From Amycolatopsis sp. CA-126428 (GTDB lineage: Bacteria > Actinomycetota > Actinomycetes > Mycobacteriales > Pseudonocardiaceae): DNA of 64,000 nucleotides. The number at the start of each line of letters is the position of its first letter. The first letter of the stretch is position 1. The translations under genes were made by a program, and so were the position numbers. This document shows positions 60,730-64,000 of the stretch, piece after piece. The DNA is taken from assembly GCF_002904335.1 (NCBI RefSeq), contig NZ_PPHF01000016.1, positions 62,001 to 126,000 on the forward strand, in the 5' to 3' direction. The notes beneath the pieces are model-generated. The model did not search any database. It saw only the letters and a list, made by a program, of their open reading frames with translations, and was not told the origin of the DNA.

Positions 60730-63545
60730 CGAAGAAGCTCGCGGTGCTCGCCGCGCTGCTCCTCGTGCCCGGCGTGCTGAGCGTGGCGGGACCCGCCGCC
60801 GCGCAGGACACCCAGGCCGTCGCGAAACCGCACGGGCTCACCACGATCGGCCTGCAGGGCTGGCAGGTCCTCACCACGGCGAGCGTCAAGGACGGCGGCG
60901 ACCAGGTCTCCACGCCCGGGTACGCCACCCGCGGCTGGCTGCCGGTGAAGCCGGACGACGCGGGCGCGCCCGGCACCGAGATCAACGCGCTGGTGCAGAA
61001 CGGGAAGTGCCCGGACGTCTTCTACTCCGACAACATGCGCAAGTGCTTCGGGTACGTCGACAAGCTCGGCCCCGTCGTCACGAAGCCGTTCTCCGACCCG
61101 TGGTGGTACCGCACCGACTTCACCCCGGACTTCAAGACCGGCCAGCACGCGAAGCTGACCATCCCGGGCATCGTCGGCGAGGGCGACGTCTGGGTGAACG
61201 GCACGCTCGTCGCCACGAAGGACATCGTGAGCGGCGCGTTCGCCGGGCACACCTTCGACGTCTCGAAGCTGGTCAAGCCGGGCAAGAACACCCTGGCGAT
61301 CAAGGTCTACCCGAACGACCCGCTGAAGATGTACACCCTCGACCAGGTCGACTGGGGCCAGATCCCGCCGGACAACGACACCGGCATCCAGTTCCCGCCC
61401 ACCCTGCAGGTGGGGGACGCGCTCACCGGCGACAACGCGCACGTCGTGCAGGACAACGCGCCCGACCTGGCCAGCTCGAAGCTGACGGTCAAGGTGGACG
61501 TCACCAACGACGCGGCCACGGCGCAGACCGGCGACGTCGCCGCGACGATCACCGCGCCCTCCGGTGCGCCGATCGTCGTCAAGCAGCGCGTCACGATCCC
61601 GGCGAACACCAAGCGGACAGTCGTGTTCGCGCCGGTGAAGATCGAGAAGCCGCAGGTCTGGTACCCGTACTCGATGGGCGGCCAGCCGCTGTACACGCTG
61701 ACCACCGCCGTCTCCCGGAACGGCGTCCTGTCGACGTCGTCGAAGAGCACCTTCGGCATCCGCACGGTGACCTCGCGTCTCGTCGGGAAGTCCGCGCCGC
61801 TGCCCGAGGGCGCGCGGCAGTTCACCGTCAACGGCAAGGACTTCGTGTTCCGCGGCGGCGGCTTCGCGCCGGACCTGTTCCTGCGCTACGACAAGGCCGA
61901 CACCGCGCACCAGATCGCGCTGATCAAGAATCTGGGCCTGTCCGGCGTCCGGCTCGAGGGCCACGACATGCCGCAGGACTTCTACGACCAGGCGGACCGC
62001 GCGGGTCTGCTGGTGATCGGCGGGTTCCTGTGCTGCGACGCCTGGCAGCCGGACACCGCCGAGCAGCTGGGCGAGCGGGACCTGCGGATCATCCACGACT
62101 CGTCGGTGAGCATCGCGCGGCGCGAGCGCAACCACCCCAGCGTCTTCAACTACGGCTGGAGCGACAACGAGCCGTTCCCGAACCAGGAGCACGCCGTCCT
62201 CACCGCGTTCGAGCAGGAGGACTTCCAGGTCCCGGTGATCGCTTCGGCGGAGTACAAGAGCACGCCGACCCTCGGCCAGTCCGGGGAGAAGGAGGGCCCG
62301 TACGACTGGGTCCCGCCGACGTACTGGTACGACAGCTCGCACTTCGACCCCGAGGACTCCAGCCGCACCAACGCCGGCGGCGCCTGGGGCTTCGCGAGCG
62401 AGCAGAGCGCCGGGCACACGGTGCCGACGCTCGACTCGATCAAGCGCTTCCTGTCGCCGGCCGAGCAGGCCAAGCTGTGGCAGGACCCGGCGTACAACCA
62501 GTACCACACCAACTTCGAGCCGGACCACGGCGGTTACGCCTTCGGCACGCTGTACACCCTCGACCAGTCGATCGCGCAGCGGTACGGGAGGTGGAACTCG
62601 CTGAAGTCCTATGTGGACCTGGCGAACATCGCGAACTACGAGAACACCCGTTCGCAGTTCGAGGCGTTCCTGCACCACTCGACGGACAAGGCCAACCCGG
62701 CGACCGGCGTCGTCTACTGGCAGCTGAACAAGGGCTGGCCGACGCTGCTGTGGTCGCTCTACAACGACGACGGCGACCAGGCGGGCGCGTTCTTCGGCGC
62801 CCAGAAGGCGAACAAGCCGCTGCACGCGATCTACGGCTACGACAACGGGTCCGTCACCCTCGACAACCTCGGCGCGGCCACGCAGTCCGGGCTTTCGGTG
62901 CAGGCGCGGGTGCTCGACACCGCGGGCAAGGTGCTCGACGACCAGACCGCGACCGGCCTGAGCCTCGGCAGCCAGGGCGTCAAGACCGGCGTCCTGGAGC
63001 CGAAGGTGCCCGCCGAGACGAAGGCGCCGGCCCCCGCGCGGGTCTACTTCGTGGAGCTGCAGGTCTCCCGAGGCGGGAAGGTCGTCGACCGGAACGTCTA
63101 CTGGCTCTCGACGCAGAAGGACGTCGTCGACTGGGCCAAGACGCTCGGCAACCCGCAGGCGACCCTGTCGCAGTACGGCAACCTGCAGGTCCTGCAGAAC
63201 CTGCCGCGGTCGCAGGCCGGCGCGGTGGCGTCGACGTGCGCGAGCGGCGGCGACCTCGTCACCACGGTGACGGTCACCAACACCTCGAAGACGCCGGGTG
63301 CGGCGTTCTTCCTGCGGGCCGACGTCCGCCGCGGCACGCCGGACGGGCGTGAAGCGCCGGGCGACAACCAGCTCGCGAACGCGACCTGGGACGACAACGA
63401 CATCACGCTGTGGCCGGGCCAGTCGCAGACGCTGACCGTCACGTACAAGGCGGCCGACCTGCGCGGCGCGGTGCCGGTGATCAGCGTCGACGGGCTCAAC
63501 ACCGGCCGGATCGTGGTGCGGGGGACGGGAGGGACCCACACGTGA
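60726..63545 (+). CDS. Secreted GH2 exo-beta-D-glucosaminidase-like enzyme (CsxA-type)
   Basis: The 939-residue protein has a signal peptide (about 1-26), an N-terminal sugar-binding jelly roll (WWYRTDFTPDF, GEGDVWVNGTLVA), immunoglobulin-like domains and the GH2 barrel. Candidate catalytic acids are Glu482 in YGWSDNEPF and Glu559 in GFASEQSAG; their 77-residue spacing is near that of E469/E541 in CsxA of Amycolatopsis orientalis, as I remember it. CsxA releases glucosamine from chitosan ends. Other GH2 activities (mannosidase, galactosidase) are less likely from the motifs. It is coupled to the permease and kinase genes by ATGA and GTGA. Confidence 0.85.
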   Translation: MTKKLAVLAALLLVPGVLSVAGPAAAQDTQAVAKPHGLTTIGLQGWQVLTTASVKDGGDQVSTPGYATRGWLPVKPDDAGAPGTEINALVQNGKCPDVFYSDNMRKCFGYVDKLGPVVTKPFSDPWWYRTDFTPDFKTGQHAKLTIPGIVGEGDVWVNGTLVATKDIVSGAFAGHTFDVSKLVKPGKNTLAIKVYPNDPLKMYTLDQVDWGQIPPDNDTGIQFPPTLQVGDALTGDNAHVVQDNAPDLASSKLTVKVDVTNDAATAQTGDVAATITAPSGAPIVVKQRVTIPANTKRTVVFAPVKIEKPQVWYPYSMGGQPLYTLTTAVSRNGVLSTSSKSTFGIRTVTSRLVGKSAPLPEGARQFTVNGKDFVFRGGGFAPDLFLRYDKADTAHQIALIKNLGLSGVRLEGHDMPQDFYDQADRAGLLVIGGFLCCDAWQPDTAEQLGERDLRIIHDSSVSIARRERNHPSVFNYGWSDNEPFPNQEHAVLTAFEQEDFQVPVIASAEYKSTPTLGQSGEKEGPYDWVPPTYWYDSSHFDPEDSSRTNAGGAWGFASEQSAGHTVPTLDSIKRFLSPAEQAKLWQDPAYNQYHTNFEPDHGGYAFGTLYTLDQSIAQRYGRWNSLKSYVDLANIANYENTRSQFEAFLHHSTDKANPATGVVYWQLNKGWPTLLWSLYNDDGDQAGAFFGAQKANKPLHAIYGYDNGSVTLDNLGAATQSGLSVQARVLDTAGKVLDDQTATGLSLGSQGVKTGVLEPKVPAETKAPAPARVYFVELQVSRGGKVVDRNVYWLSTQKDVVDWAKTLGNPQATLSQYGNLQVLQNLPRSQAGAVASTCASGGDLVTTVTVTNTSKTPGAAFFLRADVRRGTPDGREAPGDNQLANATWDDNDITLWPGQSQTLTVTYKAADLRGAVPVISVDGLNTGRIVVRGTGGTHT

Positions 63546-64000
63546 CGGAGGAACGGATTCTCGGGATCGACTTCGGCGGCACGAAAGTGGCGCTGGGGCT
63601 CGCCGATCGCGACGGCACCCTGCTGGCGACCCGCCGGCTGGACACCGACGCGCAGGCGGGGGCCGAGCAGGTGGTGGTGCGCGCGCTCGCCGCGGCCAGG
63701 GCCCTCCTGGCCGACGAGGGCGCGGTACCCGCCTGCATCGGCGTCGTCAGCCCGGGGATCGTGCTGCCGGACCGCATCCTGCTCGCGCCGAACGTGCCGG
63801 GGTGGGAACAGCTGCGCCTGGCCGAGCTGGTGGCCGCGGAGTTCCCCGGCGTGTCGATCGCGGTGGGCACGGACGCGAAGGCGGCCGCGCTGGCGGAATG
63901 GCGCTGGGGCGCGCTGGCCGGGGCCGACCCGGCGGTGTTCCTCTCGCTGGGCACCGGCATCGCGGCCGCGGTGCTGGTCGGCGGCCGGTTGCTGACCGGC
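63542..64000 (+). CDS. ROK family sugar kinase, N-terminal part (cut by window edge)
   Basis: The 153 visible residues show the ROK kinase start: ILGIDFGGTKVALGLADRDG (phosphate loop), VVSPGIV, NVPGWEQLRL, GTDAKAAALAEWRWGALAG and LSLGTGIAAAVLVGGRLLTG. There is no helix-turn-helix, so it is a kinase rather than a regulator. It probably phosphorylates glucosamine or glucose released by the upstream enzyme. The GTG overlaps the GH2 stop. Confidence 0.85.
   Translation, partial: MTEERILGIDFGGTKVALGLADRDGTLLATRRLDTDAQAGAEQVVVRALAAARALLADEGAVPACIGVVSPGIVLPDRILLAPNVPGWEQLRLAELVAAEFPGVSIAVGTDAKAAALAEWRWGALAGADPAVFLSLGTGIAAAVLVGGRLLTG

Noticed and set aside
1..64000. tRNA, rRNA, insertion sequences, attachment sites, replication origins
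   Set aside because: No cloverleaf-like sequence, rRNA match, transposase or integrase gene, or origin-type repeat cluster was recognised by eye.

Overview
The window is high-GC actinobacterial DNA with dense, ATGA/GTGA-overlapping operons and frequent GTG starts. Gene content (a CsxA-like exo-glucosaminidase, snapalysin, an FprB-type reductase, a steroid ring-degradation locus, many TetR/PucR regulators) points to a Pseudonocardiaceae such as Amycolatopsis. The genus is inferred from content; no rRNA or tRNA is visible. No gene-free stretch exceeds about 300 bases.

Left part (1-23300). A STAND-type NTPase runs off the left edge, followed by a DinB-like protein, a solute-binding protein and an aldose 1-epimerase with a LacI-type operator. 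Between two paralogous PucR regulators (3374-4621 and 22086-23300) lies a block resembling the mycobacterial mycolate locus accD4-pks13-fadD32-cutinase-antigen 85: MmpL-family exporter, DHA2 MFS exporter, fatty acyl-AMP ligase, a 2146-residue type I PKS, acyl-CoA carboxylase beta subunit, a secreted antigen-85-like esterase, a secreted lipase and a secreted cutinase. Unlike Pks13, this PKS carries DH and KR domains and a second C-terminal carrier-like domain that has lost its serine. The block looks like a complete pathway for making, exporting and transferring or remodelling a lipid, and is the most interesting feature here.

Centre (23300-38100). This is the steroid C/D-ring (HIP) degradation locus: two SDRs, echA20, ipdA, ipdB, ipdC and an F420-dependent glucose-6-phosphate dehydrogenase in one direction; fadA6, ipdF and fadE30 in the other; then fadD3, an extra enoyl-CoA hydratase and fadE31/32/33. 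In mycobacteria these genes belong to KstR2, yet the two promoters here carry near-identical AGAAC-AY-GTTCTA boxes that look like KstR sites.

Right part (38100-64000). Mixed accessory genes: an ECF sigma factor with a fused zinc-finger tail, a VOC/GntR divergent pair with a symmetric promoter-operator, a trypsin-like protease/nuclease fusion, a CocE-type hydrolase with TetR, a zinc alcohol dehydrogenase, a decayed epoxide hydrolase, a class III adenylate cyclase, an AurF-like diiron oxygenase with FprB, a frameshifted methyltransferase, a tiny RHH-VOC operon, a secreted alpha-galactosidase under a second copy of the LacI-type operator, snapalysin, a drug exporter/TetR operon with a 30-base palindrome, and a ROK repressor facing an APC permease, exo-glucosaminidase and ROK kinase set that leaves the right edge.
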